DNA from: Nitrosomonadaceae bacterium
Lineage (GTDB): Bacteria > Pseudomonadota > Gammaproteobacteria > Burkholderiales > Usitatibacteraceae
Length of the DNA stretch: 9,076 nt
Assembly (NCBI GenBank): GCA_021300055.1
Contig: JAJTHU010000154.1
Span: 1-9,076 of the forward strand
Reading direction: 5' to 3'
In this document: positions 1 to 6,418 of the stretch, piece by piece
Numbering within the stretch: position 1 is the first letter of the stretch
How the letters are laid out: the number at the start of each line of letters is the position of its first letter
Notes under the pieces: generated by a model
The model's input: only the letters and a program-made list of their open reading frames with translations
What the model was told of the DNA's origin: nothing
The model's database searches: none
Position numbers and translations under genes: made by a program

Positions 1-475
1 GCGCCTCTTCGAGCGTCGCAAATTGCAGCTTATCGAGCTTGGAGACCCCGTCGACCAAGTCGGCAACAGCCTGCCCGAAGCGCTTGGCAATGTCGTCCTT
101 GGTGGTGGGGGTGTCCTCAACAACGTCGTGGAGCATGGCGGCAATGAGCGCCTGCGCATCGAGGTGCCACTGCGCAAGAATTGTTGCCACGGCGAGGGGG
201 TGCGTGATGTAGGGCTCGCCAGATTTGCGCGTCTGCCCCTCGTGCGCATCGCGCGCCATATCATAAGCGGCCTGCACTTTTTCGACGTCGGCAGGCTTGA
301 GATAGCCCTTGATCGCGGACAGTAGGCCAGAGGCGTCAGTCTGTAGCGTCTGCCCGACGATGGGCGGACTGATAATCGAAAAGTCGCTCGGCGGGGTCAG
401 GCCAAGCGATTCGAAGTCAGCGGCGCCGGTGCTCGCGCCGCTGCTCTGTGAGGGCGAAGGACTGGTATTCGGCAT
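1..475 (-). CDS. spoT: SpoT-type (p)ppGpp synthetase/hydrolase, N-terminal part (runs off left edge)
   Basis: The frame is open from an ATG at 475 to the window edge and encodes the first 158 residues of a RelA/SpoT homologue. Visible hydrolase-domain motifs are RKSGEPYITHP (about residues 83-93, with the metal-ligand His at 92), LHDVVEDT (115-122, the HDxxED signature) and DGVSKLDKL near the cut end. The intact HDxxED indicates a working (p)ppGpp hydrolase domain, so this is SpoT or a bifunctional Rel rather than RelA; the synthetase, TGS and ACT domains would lie outside the window. Relative to E. coli SpoT, as I remember it, there is a Ser/Pro/Ala-rich N-terminal extension of roughly 44 residues. 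The start is supported by GGAGGA (complement of 487-492), 11 nt upstream, a slightly long spacing. It lies 25 bp downstream of rpoZ on the same strand, as in the usual gmk-rpoZ-spoT operon. Later in-frame ATGs would remove only the extension. Confidence 0.94.
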   Translation of the reverse strand, partial: MPNTSPSPSQSSGASTGAADFESLGLTPPSDFSIISPPIVGQTLQTDASGLLSAIKGYLKPADVEKVQAAYDMARDAHEGQTRKSGEPYITHPLAVATILAQWHLDAQALIAAMLHDVVEDTPTTKDDIAKRFGQAVADLVDGVSKLDKLQFATLEEA

Positions 476-500
476 ATCGAATCACGTCCTCCGCACCGGC

Positions 501-734
501 TTACATGTCGGCAGGAACAGTCGGCAGCGCTGGGACCTGCGGCTTAAGGATTTCAGCCGTGATGTGGCCGCCGGCAATCTCGCGCAGCGCGACGACGGTT
601 GGCTTGTCTTTGCCAGCATCGACATACGGTGCCGAACCCAATGCCAGTTGGCGTGCGCGCGTGGTCGCGGCGAGCGTCAACTCGAAACGATTCGGAATAA
701 GCTTAATGCAGTCATCTACGGTGATACGGGCCAT
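501..734 (-). CDS. rpoZ: DNA-directed RNA polymerase omega subunit
   Basis: This encodes a 77-residue omega subunit, which binds the beta-prime subunit, assists RNA polymerase assembly and forms part of a ppGpp-binding site in proteobacteria. The N-terminus MARITVDDCIKLIPNRFELT (1-20), the helix LAATTRARQL (21-30) and the block DKPTVVALREI (43-53) are the family's hallmark. The C-terminus is short and Pro-rich (ending VPADM), as is common in betaproteobacteria, and lacks the longer acidic tail of the 91-residue E. coli protein. The ATG at 734 is chosen because homologues start at MARIT and because GGAG (complement of 742-745) sits 7 nt upstream; a longer in-frame ATG at 827 would add an unrelated sequence. 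It lies between gmk (142-bp gap) and spoT (25-bp gap), so omega, a ppGpp-responsive polymerase subunit, is encoded beside the ppGpp enzyme. Confidence 0.96.
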   Translation of the reverse strand: MARITVDDCIKLIPNRFELTLAATTRARQLALGSAPYVDAGKDKPTVVALREIAGGHITAEILKPQVPALPTVPADM

Positions 735-752
735 CTTGGAACTCCAGGTAAA

Positions 753-786
753 GCGTGACAAAAAATGTGGCAGAGCGCGTGACAAA
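753..786. repeat. Two direct copies of GCGTGACAAA upstream of rpoZ
   Basis: GCGTGACAAA occurs at 753-762 and again at 777-786, a 24-bp period, in the 142-bp gap between the gmk stop and the rpoZ start. Read on the rpoZ strand this is TTTGTCACGC, and its TTGTCA core matches 5 of 6 bases of a sigma-70 -35 hexamer, but no good -10 lies 16-18 bp downstream of either copy. It could be a paired protein-binding site or chance. I see no convincing terminator or promoter elsewhere in the gap. Confidence 0.35.
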
Positions 787-876
787 TGCACGACGGGTGC
801 GAGGTCCAATAGACCCAGCACGCACATCTTAAATGACTCATTACTTCGGCGGCTACTTCAGCACTTACGGCAACGA

Positions 877-1476
877 TTATTTCAGCAGGTCAGCGTGAGC
901 CGCGATCTGCCGCGCGGCGGTGAGGCGACAAGCGCGTGTGATCGCGACCAAATCCTCAACAGCTACGCCAAAGTCTTGATTAATAATAACATAATCGGCT
1001 TTATGGACGTGCTTTAGGTCCTCGCGTGCCTCTGATAAGCGGCGCTGAATGACCTCGGCCGAGTCTTTGCCACGCTTAATCAGTCGACGTTCCAGTTCGT
1101 CGATCGACGGCGGCAAGATGTACAGGTAGATCATGTCAGGGAACAGCTTTTTGACTGCGCGTGCCCCCTGCCAATCGATTTCGAGCAAAACATCCGCGTC
1201 CTTGGCCCGCTTAGACTCGATCCATTTTTTGGACGTGCCATAAAGATTGCCGTACACCTCGGCGTGCTCCAAGAACTCGTCTTCAGCGACAAGCGACTCA
1301 AATTTCTCACGGGTCACGAAGTGATACTCGCGCCCATCGACTTCGCCCGGCCTTGGCGGGCGTGTCGTGTAGGAAACCGAAAGTTCAATACTGCGGTCGC
1401 GCTCGAGCAAGGCTGCGACCAAGCTTGATTTGCCCGCGCCTGAAGGTGCCACGACAGTGAATAGGCAGCCGCTCAT
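877..1476 (-). CDS. gmk: Guanylate kinase
   Basis: This 199-residue protein is of the usual length for guanylate kinase, which transfers phosphate from ATP to GMP (or dGMP) to give GDP for GTP and (p)ppGpp synthesis in the cytosol. The P-loop APSGAGKSS spans residues 10-18 with Lys16. The GMP-binding lobe shows SVSYTTRPPRPGEVDGREYHF (about 33-53; Ser35, Arg39, Arg42 and Tyr51), EFLEHAEVYGNLYGTSK (67-83; Glu70 and Tyr79) and LLEIDWQGA (97-105). The lid region carries RLIKRGKDS (131-139) and QRRLSEAREDL (144-154). No key residue is missing. The ATG at 1476 places the P-loop close to the N-terminus as in homologues, though no strong ribosome-binding site is visible. It follows yicC after 39 bp and precedes rpoZ. 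Confidence 0.97.
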   Translation of the reverse strand: MSGCLFTVVAPSGAGKSSLVAALLERDRSIELSVSYTTRPPRPGEVDGREYHFVTREKFESLVAEDEFLEHAEVYGNLYGTSKKWIESKRAKDADVLLEIDWQGARAVKKLFPDMIYLYILPPSIDELERRLIKRGKDSAEVIQRRLSEAREDLKHVHKADYVIINQDFGVAVEDLVAITRACRLTAARQIAAHADLLK

Positions 1477-1515
1477 TTGAAATTTTGGATGCCGTGCGTG
1501 TACACGATCATGCGC

Positions 1516-2415
1516 CTACTCGATGTTTTGAATCTGTTCACGCATCTGCTCAATGAGTACCTTGAGCTCAATCGATACGTTGGTGGATTCCGTTGAGACC
1601 GATTTTGAGCCCAGTGTGTTGGCCTCGCGGTTAAGTTCTTGCATGAGGAAATCGAGACGTTTGCCAACGCTGCCGCCTTGCTTTAACACGCGTCGCACTT
1701 CGCTGACGTGCGCACTGAGCCGGTTGAGTTCCTCGGCGATGTCAATCCGCGACGCAAACAATACCGCCTCTTGCTTGAGCCGATCATCGACGCTACCGCT
1801 CGGACTACCCGCATTGCTACTAGTGGCGCCTGCCTCGACGAGCTTCTGCCGCAGCTTTTCTTCGTAAGCAGCCACCATTTGCGGCACGATCGGTGCGACT
1901 TTGGCGACAAGCTGTTCGATGGCATCAAGGCGCTCAATGATCATCTGCGCGAGCTTCGCACCCTCACGTACGCGCGTTGCATCGAGTTCGGCGACGGCGC
2001 GAGCGAACACGCCCAGCATCGCGTCGCGCACTTGGTCGGTCGACACCTCATTCGTGGCCATGACAGCGGGGCTGCGCAAGATGTCGGCCACGGATAGCAA
2101 CGCTGCCTGCGGAAATCGCCGCTGGACCTGCGCCTGCAAGTTTTCAAGCTGCGTGAGGGCGGTGTCGTTAATCTCGCCGCTCGTTTTGCTGGGATCCGCT
2201 GTGAAGGTCACACGACAATCCACCTTGCCACGCGATAGTGCCGCGGCGAGTTGCTCGCGCATGGCCCCTTCGAGGCCACGAAACTCTTCCGGCATCCGCG
2301 TTTGAAACTCGAGGTAGCGGTGGTTCACCGACTTGAGTTCTAGCGCGACGCGCCCGTGGGCAAGATCGCCCGTTACGGCGGCGAATCCAGTCATGCTCTT
2401 AACGGCTTGGCTCAT
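1516..2415 (-). CDS. yicC: YicC/YloC-family endoribonuclease
   Basis: This 299-residue protein matches the YicC/YloC family across its length. The N-terminal part has SMTGFA (7-12), ELKSVNHRYLEFQTRMPEE (26-44) and RGKVDCRV (62-69). The C-terminal DUF1732 part has KQEAVLFASRIDIAEELNRL (about 214-233) and KRLDFLMQELNREANTLGSK (about 252-271), then a closing helix ending in QIQNIE. Members of the family have been reported to be endoribonucleases acting on RNA. The ATG at 2415 gives a start like other members (a few residues before SMTGFA); no clear Shine-Dalgarno sequence precedes it. It is the first gene of the minus-strand yicC-gmk-rpoZ-spoT series and is divergent from the kinase operon, with a perfect TATAAT upstream at 2573-2578 (minus strand). 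Confidence 0.96.
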   Translation of the reverse strand: MSQAVKSMTGFAAVTGDLAHGRVALELKSVNHRYLEFQTRMPEEFRGLEGAMREQLAAALSRGKVDCRVTFTADPSKTSGEINDTALTQLENLQAQVQRRFPQAALLSVADILRSPAVMATNEVSTDQVRDAMLGVFARAVAELDATRVREGAKLAQMIIERLDAIEQLVAKVAPIVPQMVAAYEEKLRQKLVEAGATSSNAGSPSGSVDDRLKQEAVLFASRIDIAEELNRLSAHVSEVRRVLKQGGSVGKRLDFLMQELNREANTLGSKSVSTESTNVSIELKVLIEQMREQIQNIE

Positions 2416-2572
2416 TGGGGGCGCTAGGGTTCAGAAAGAAGAAAAGCGATGAGAAATGGCGTGAATCAGGTACGACTTCCGCGACAACCAGAGACGGCTT
2501 GCGACGAATGGTCTTTGCGCCCGTATTAAAGGGGTGGTTGCCGCTATGTCGGCTGCATGGGAATAGGGCACA

Positions 2573-2578
2573 ATTATA
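2573..2578 (-). promoter_or_regulatory. Candidate -10 element of the yicC promoter, overlapping a weaker plus-strand -10-like site
   Basis: The minus strand reads TATAAT here, a perfect sigma-70 -10 hexamer. It would start transcription near 2566 and give a yicC leader of about 150 nt. The -35 position at 17-bp spacing reads GGTCTC, a poor match, so the promoter would be weak or activator-dependent. On the plus strand the overlapping TATAGT at 2575-2580 could serve the kinase operon, again without a good -35 box. If both are real, the two polymerases would compete for one site. The 2416-2659 gap holds no other recognisable gene. Confidence 0.35.
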
Positions 2579-2616
2579 GTCACTCACTCAATTTTGAGAC
2601 CGACACCATGACTTAG

Positions 2617-2631
2617 GAACGCGCCGCGTTC
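2617..2631. promoter_or_regulatory. 15-bp hyphenated palindrome in the kinase leader
   Basis: GAACGCG and CGCGTTC flank one central C, making a perfect 7+1+7 palindrome that ends 28 bp before the kinase ATG. It lies downstream of the candidate -10 element, where a repressor operator or a small RNA hairpin could act. No T-tract follows, so it is not an intrinsic terminator. A binding function is inference only. Confidence 0.3.
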
Positions 2632-2659
2632 TCGTCGCTGTCGCGCCCCAACGGATTGC

Positions 2660-3622
2660 ATGGCCACACAATCGAATCAGCCGCTGCCTGAAGGGTATCA
2701 GCTGCAACAGTACACCATCGACAAAGTCTTGTCGTCGGGTGGCTTTTCGATCGTCTATCTTGCCCACGACAAAACTGGGACGCCGTACGCCGTCAAGGAG
2801 TATCTTCCGGCGGCGTTGGTCGTGCGTGCCGATGGCGCTGACGTCAACATCAACTCTGAAGAGAACCAGAGTGTTTTTCGCCACGGTCTGAAGTGTTTCT
2901 TTGAAGAAGGCCGCTCTCTGGCCATGATTTCGCATCCGAACATCGTCCGCGTGGAGAATTTCTTCCGCGCCAATGAGACGGTCTACATGGTGATGCAGTA
3001 CGTCCGTGGCCGCACCCTACAGTTCCATATCCAAAGGCATCGCCACGAGTTTTCCGAGAGCTTCATCCGGCGCATGTTCACGCATTTGCTCAATGGCCTG
3101 CGCGAGGTGCATGCCAACAAGCTGCTGCATCTTGATATCAAACCGGGCAACATATACATCACCATGGGGGGCAAGCCGGTCTTGCTCGATTTCGGCGCGG
3201 CGCGGCAGTCGCTAACTGACGACGCACCAAAACTACGCCCGATGTACACCGCTGGCTATGCTGCTTCCGAGCAGTATCGGCAAGCCGAACTGATGGGGCC
3301 GTGGACGGACATTTATGCCATTGGCGCGACGATGTACACCTGCATCGGCGGCATCCACCCCCCGCCCGCCAATGAACGCATCGAAGAAGATCGCATTGAG
3401 CCACTGCGCGAGTTGGCGCGCGCGACATTCTCGGAAGATCTGTACGACATCGTCGATTGGTGTTTGCAACTTGACCACCTCGCGCGACCGCAATCTGCCT
3501 TCGAGTTGCAAAAAGCGCTCATGAAAGACTCCAGCGAATGGCGCGATGACGTGATTGCTGGTGAGGCTGAGCGCGGCTTTACCAACAAGCTCAAAGCCAC
3601 TCTCAACAAGAAGATCTTCTGA
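2660..3622 (+). CDS. Cytosolic Hanks-type Ser/Thr protein kinase
   Basis: This 320-residue protein has a full eukaryotic-like kinase domain. The glycine-rich loop is LSSGGFSIVYLA (24-35), the ATP-binding lysine is Lys46 in AVKEYLP, the catalytic loop is HLDIKPGNI (Asp159; Leu replaces the Arg of HRD, so it is a non-RD kinase), the metal-binding DFG is 177-179, and the activation-segment end reads YTAGYAASEQY instead of a classic APE motif. The small lobe also has EEGRSLAMISHPNIVRVENF. No transmembrane segment, PASTA, FHA or other sensory domain follows; a basic tail (about 300-320, ending NKKIF) closes the protein, so it should act in the cytosol. The ATG at 2660 has only a weak GGA upstream. 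The PP2C gene starts 13 bp after its stop, so the two probably act as an opposing kinase-phosphatase pair. Substrates cannot be read from the sequence. Confidence 0.94.
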   Translation: MATQSNQPLPEGYQLQQYTIDKVLSSGGFSIVYLAHDKTGTPYAVKEYLPAALVVRADGADVNINSEENQSVFRHGLKCFFEEGRSLAMISHPNIVRVENFFRANETVYMVMQYVRGRTLQFHIQRHRHEFSESFIRRMFTHLLNGLREVHANKLLHLDIKPGNIYITMGGKPVLLDFGAARQSLTDDAPKLRPMYTAGYAASEQYRQAELMGPWTDIYAIGATMYTCIGGIHPPPANERIEEDRIEPLRELARATFSEDLYDIVDWCLQLDHLARPQSAFELQKALMKDSSEWRDDVIAGEAERGFTNKLKATLNKKIF

Positions 3623-3635
3623 CGCGGCCGCCTCG

Positions 3636-4550
3636 ATGCGTTTTACTATTTTTCAGGATAGTCACATTGGCGGACGCAAGGTCAACCAAGACCGGCTCGC
3701 GTACTCGTACTCCAAAGATGTGATGTTGATGGTGATCGCGGACGGCATGGGCGGCCACGCGCGCGGCGAGATCGCCGCCGAAATTTCCGTCAATACGCTC
3801 AACAACTGCTTTCAGGCAGAAGCCCGCACGACGCTGCGCAAGCCCCGTGAATTTCTTGAGAGCAGCATTCAAGCAGCGCACCGCGCCATCGTCGCATTTG
3901 CAGACAAGAACGACATGCTCGAGTGCCCACGCACTACCATCGTCGCAGCGGTGCTACAGCACGGCAAGGCGCAGTGGGCGCACGTGGGTGATTCGCGTCT
4001 ATATCTGTTTCGGGGTGGCAAACTCGCAACCGCCACGCAAGACCACTCGCGCGTGCAGCAGATGATCGATGCGGGTATCCTCACGCCGGAGCAAGCGGCG
4101 GTGCACCCAGATCGCAACAAGATTTACAACTGCCTAGGTGGCGTGTTGCCGCCCACAGTCACGCTCTCAGATGAGTGGCCGCTACAGGTCGGCGATAGCA
4201 TCCTATTGTCGACCGATGGTTTCTGGGGGCAGCTTAATGCCAACTTCATCGCCGCCAAACTCGAGCGCGAGGATCTCCTGTCGCTGGTACCCAAGCTGAT
4301 GGAAGAAGCCGAACGAAAGGCCGGCTCCGAATCAGACAACCTCTCCGTGGTGGCGATGACGTGGGAAAAACAAGACGAGCTTGATGAACAAGCGGGGCCG
4401 TCCGGTAACGCAACCATTCCGGGCGATATGTTCACCTCGTCAATGAATACGACGCAGCAGTTTGCCGCAACCAAAGAAGTGATCTCGGACGATGAGATCG
4501 AAAAAGCAATCGCCGAAATTCAAAGCGCTATCAAGAAAGTCAGCAAATGA
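3636..4550 (+). CDS. PP2C-type (PPM) Ser/Thr protein phosphatase
   Basis: This 304-residue enzyme has the PPM phosphatase motifs in order: GRKVNQDR (13-20), MVIADGMGGHARGE (32-45, metal-binding Asp36), AHVGDSRLYLFRGGKL (115-130, Asp118), TQDHS (134-138), LLSTDGFWG (190-198, Asp194) and SDNLSVVA (233-240, Asp234). All expected acidic metal ligands are present, so a Mn/Mg-dependent activity is likely. No membrane segment is visible. A tail of about 60 residues (245-304) follows the domain, with a Thr/Ser-rich stretch (TSSMNTTQQF) and a charged helix. The ATG at 3636 is preferred over an in-frame start at 3555 because the domain begins at once and because the longer version would run through the kinase gene. 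Its stop overlaps the rph start in ATGA, implying translational coupling. The natural partner is the upstream kinase. Confidence 0.95.
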   Translation: MRFTIFQDSHIGGRKVNQDRLAYSYSKDVMLMVIADGMGGHARGEIAAEISVNTLNNCFQAEARTTLRKPREFLESSIQAAHRAIVAFADKNDMLECPRTTIVAAVLQHGKAQWAHVGDSRLYLFRGGKLATATQDHSRVQQMIDAGILTPEQAAVHPDRNKIYNCLGGVLPPTVTLSDEWPLQVGDSILLSTDGFWGQLNANFIAAKLEREDLLSLVPKLMEEAERKAGSESDNLSVVAMTWEKQDELDEQAGPSGNATIPGDMFTSSMNTTQQFAATKEVISDDEIEKAIAEIQSAIKKVSK

Positions 4551-5275
4551 ATCGTTCGTTTAATCGCGGCGCTAATGCGTTGCGCCCGGTCAGCATTACG
4601 CGCCATTACACCAAGCACGCAGAAGGTTCAGTTCTGATTGCGATGGGAGACACCAAGGTGCTGTGCACCGCGAGTGTTGAGGAGCGCGTGCCACCGCACA
4701 AGAAAAACTCTGGCGAGGGCTGGGTGACCGCTGAATACGGCATGCTGCCGCGCTCGACCCATACGCGTTCTGATCGCGAGGCAGCGCGTGGCAAACAGAC
4801 TGGACGCACGCAGGAAATTCAGCGCCTGATCGGCAGGTCTCTGCGCGCCGTCGTGGACCTCAAGCGCTTGGGCGAGCGCCAGATCACCCTCGATTGTGAT
4901 GTGTTGCAAGCGGATGGTGGTACGCGTTGCGCCTCAATCACAGGCGCGTTCATCGCGTTGCACGACGCGGTCTCGGTGTTGATCCGCAAGGGGCTCATCA
5001 CGCAATCGCCAATTCTGGATTTTGTGGCGGCGGTGTCGGTTGGTATCAGTGCTGAGGACGGGGTAGGAGTGTTGCTCGATCTCGATTACGTCGAAGACTC
5101 AAGCTGCGAAACCGATATGAATGTCGTCATGACTGGTGCGGGCACGTTCATTGAAATTCAAGGAACGGCGGAGGGTGCGCCGTTCACGCGCGCGCAGTCA
5201 GATCAATTGCTTGCGCTGGCAGAACAGGGGATTGCACAGTTAATTGCGGCGCAGCGCGAGGCATTAGCGCGCTAA
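4547..5275 (+). CDS. rph: Ribonuclease PH
   Basis: This 242-residue protein is a phosphorolytic 3'-to-5' exoribonuclease that trims tRNA precursors using inorganic phosphate and forms a hexameric ring. Recognition blocks are HAEGSVLIAMGDTKVLC (24-40), GWVTAEYGMLPRSTHTR (58-74), REAARGKQTGRTQEIQRLIG (77-96, with phosphate-site Arg87), LDCDVLQADGGTR (115-127) and the acidic active-site region LDLDYVEDSSCETDMNVVMT (177-196). It is about four residues longer than the 238-residue E. coli enzyme, mostly from the loop SAEDGVGVL before the acidic cluster. The start ATG overlaps the PP2C stop by 4 bp. The end is convergent with the oxidoreductase gene, 12 bp away. In many proteobacteria rdgB follows rph, but not here. 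Confidence 0.98.
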   Translation: MNRSFNRGANALRPVSITRHYTKHAEGSVLIAMGDTKVLCTASVEERVPPHKKNSGEGWVTAEYGMLPRSTHTRSDREAARGKQTGRTQEIQRLIGRSLRAVVDLKRLGERQITLDCDVLQADGGTRCASITGAFIALHDAVSVLIRKGLITQSPILDFVAAVSVGISAEDGVGVLLDLDYVEDSSCETDMNVVMTGAGTFIEIQGTAEGAPFTRAQSDQLLALAEQGIAQLIAAQREALAR

Positions 5276-5287
5276 CGCGAAGCATGC

Positions 5288-6418
5288 CTATCGTGCATGT
5301 CGTGCATATTGCTCGATAAAGGCGCGATCGATGCGGTCTTTCCAGCGCCATACCCACTCGCCTTCCCAAGAGAGCGGGCCCCACGAGCCGATTGCATATT
5401 GCCGCCCCGTTGCGATGAGGTAGAGGGCGCGACGCTGGGGGACATAGGGCCGCAGTTGGTTGCCTTCCAGTTGGCGTAGTAGGTTATCTGCCAACGGTGG
5501 GCCAGCGCGCACCGCATACACGCCTGATTTTGGTCGCGGATAGGCCGCCATCGTCGCGCAGTCGCCCACGGCAAACAAGTCGGTCTGGCCGCTCACTCGC
5601 AGCGTGGGGTCCGTCAGCACATAGCCCTGTGCGTCGCACGGCAGCCCCGATTGCTTGAGCCACACGTGTGCCGCTGCTCCAAGTGAGACGATCGTAAACG
5701 TGCTCGGCAAACGGCGGCCATCTGCGAGCATAACCGCATCGGCGGTCACCTCTGTCGCCGCTTGGCCAGCAACGACATGAATGCCAGAGCGCTTCAGCGC
5801 GGCGAGCACGCGGCGTGCGAAACCCGCTGCCAAAGAGTTGCTGGCAGAGACCAAGGTAAGGTGCTGCCTAGAATTTGTGTGAGATGCCGTGTGTGCGAGT
5901 GCGAGTACGATCTCTATGCCACCTGCACCGCCGCCAACGACGACGGTTTGTCGTCCCTCATGTGTGCGAGCTACACATTCTTTTTTCCAGCGATCGATTG
6001 CGGCAACAAAGTTTGGCCAGGGACGGATGCCGATGGCGAACTCTCGTGCACCACGAATGCCGCCATCGTTGGCGGCCGAGCCGATGTCGACCGAGGCAAC
6101 GTTGTAAGGCAACACTTCGCCGTTGTCACATGTCGCGATGCGGGCTACGGGATCGATTGCAACGACATGCCGTGCGACCAATCGTGCGCCCGCTCTCGCC
6201 GCTAGCGGCGAGAGCGGAATGCAGCATGCGTCAAGCGCGTAGTGACCCGCGATCCAGCCGGGCAGCATGCCCGAATACACCTGCTCCGCGTGTGGGGAGA
6301 CGAGGGTAACCTCTAGCGCGTCGTGGTCTTTAGCGTCCGTCAAGATTCGCCGCGCCAATACGTCCAGCACGTGCACGTGCGCGTGGCCGCCACCGATTAA
6401 CAGCAGTCGCTTCGTCAC
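5288..6418 (-). CDS. FAD-dependent pyridine nucleotide-disulfide oxidoreductase-like protein (SelD N-terminal-domain type, TIGR03169)
   Basis: This 376-residue flavoprotein has an FAD-binding Rossmann motif at the N-terminus (LLLIGGGHAHVHVL, 5-18), the family block YSGMLPGWIAGHY (48-60), a second NAD(P)H-type dinucleotide fold (TVVVGGGAGGIE, 158-169) and the C-terminal FAD motif LFAVGDCATM (281-290). The stretches PKSGVYAVRAGPPLADNL (296-313) and the WKDRIDRAFI end match proteins otherwise fused to the N-terminus of selenophosphate synthetase SelD. No SelD domain follows and no CxxC redox pair is seen, so it may be a stand-alone NDH-2-like dehydrogenase; its substrate is unknown. The start is GTG at 6418, overlapping the DUF3047 stop in GTGA, which implies translational coupling. 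It is the last gene of the minus-strand cluster and meets rph tail to tail. Confidence 0.9.
   Translation of the reverse strand: MTKRLLLIGGGHAHVHVLDVLARRILTDAKDHDALEVTLVSPHAEQVYSGMLPGWIAGHYALDACCIPLSPLAARAGARLVARHVVAIDPVARIATCDNGEVLPYNVASVDIGSAANDGGIRGAREFAIGIRPWPNFVAAIDRWKKECVARTHEGRQTVVVGGGAGGIEIVLALAHTASHTNSRQHLTLVSASNSLAAGFARRVLAALKRSGIHVVAGQAATEVTADAVMLADGRRLPSTFTIVSLGAAAHVWLKQSGLPCDAQGYVLTDPTLRVSGQTDLFAVGDCATMAAYPRPKSGVYAVRAGPPLADNLLRQLEGNQLRPYVPQRRALYLIATGRQYAIGSWGPLSWEGEWVWRWKDRIDRAFIEQYARHAR

Noticed and set aside
448..1017. Plus-strand open frame of 189 codons opposite spoT, rpoZ and gmk
   Set aside because: It lies antisense to three well-recognised genes, crosses their boundaries and resembles no known family; it is a shadow frame.
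1708..2305. Plus-strand frames of about 130 codons opposite yicC
   Set aside because: Fully inside yicC, with no ribosome-binding site or family resemblance.
2608..2616. Two-codon upstream reading frame ATG ACT TAG as a regulatory leader peptide
   Set aside because: Such a short frame is expected by chance and has no ribosome-binding site; kept only as a note beside the palindrome.
3555..3635. Longer PP2C start at 3555
   Set aside because: The added residues overlap the kinase C-terminus in another frame and do not resemble PP2C N-termini; the ATG at 3636 fits the family.
5264..5275. TTAGCGCGCTAA palindrome as an intrinsic terminator for rph
   Set aside because: It has no loop and no T-tract, and its stem would be too short; part of it is simply the rph stop codon and last codons.
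5762..6309. Plus-strand frames of about 145 codons, Cys/Arg-rich, opposite the oxidoreductase
   Set aside because: Antisense to a gene with clear FAD motifs; the Cys content comes from reading GC-rich codons on the other strand.
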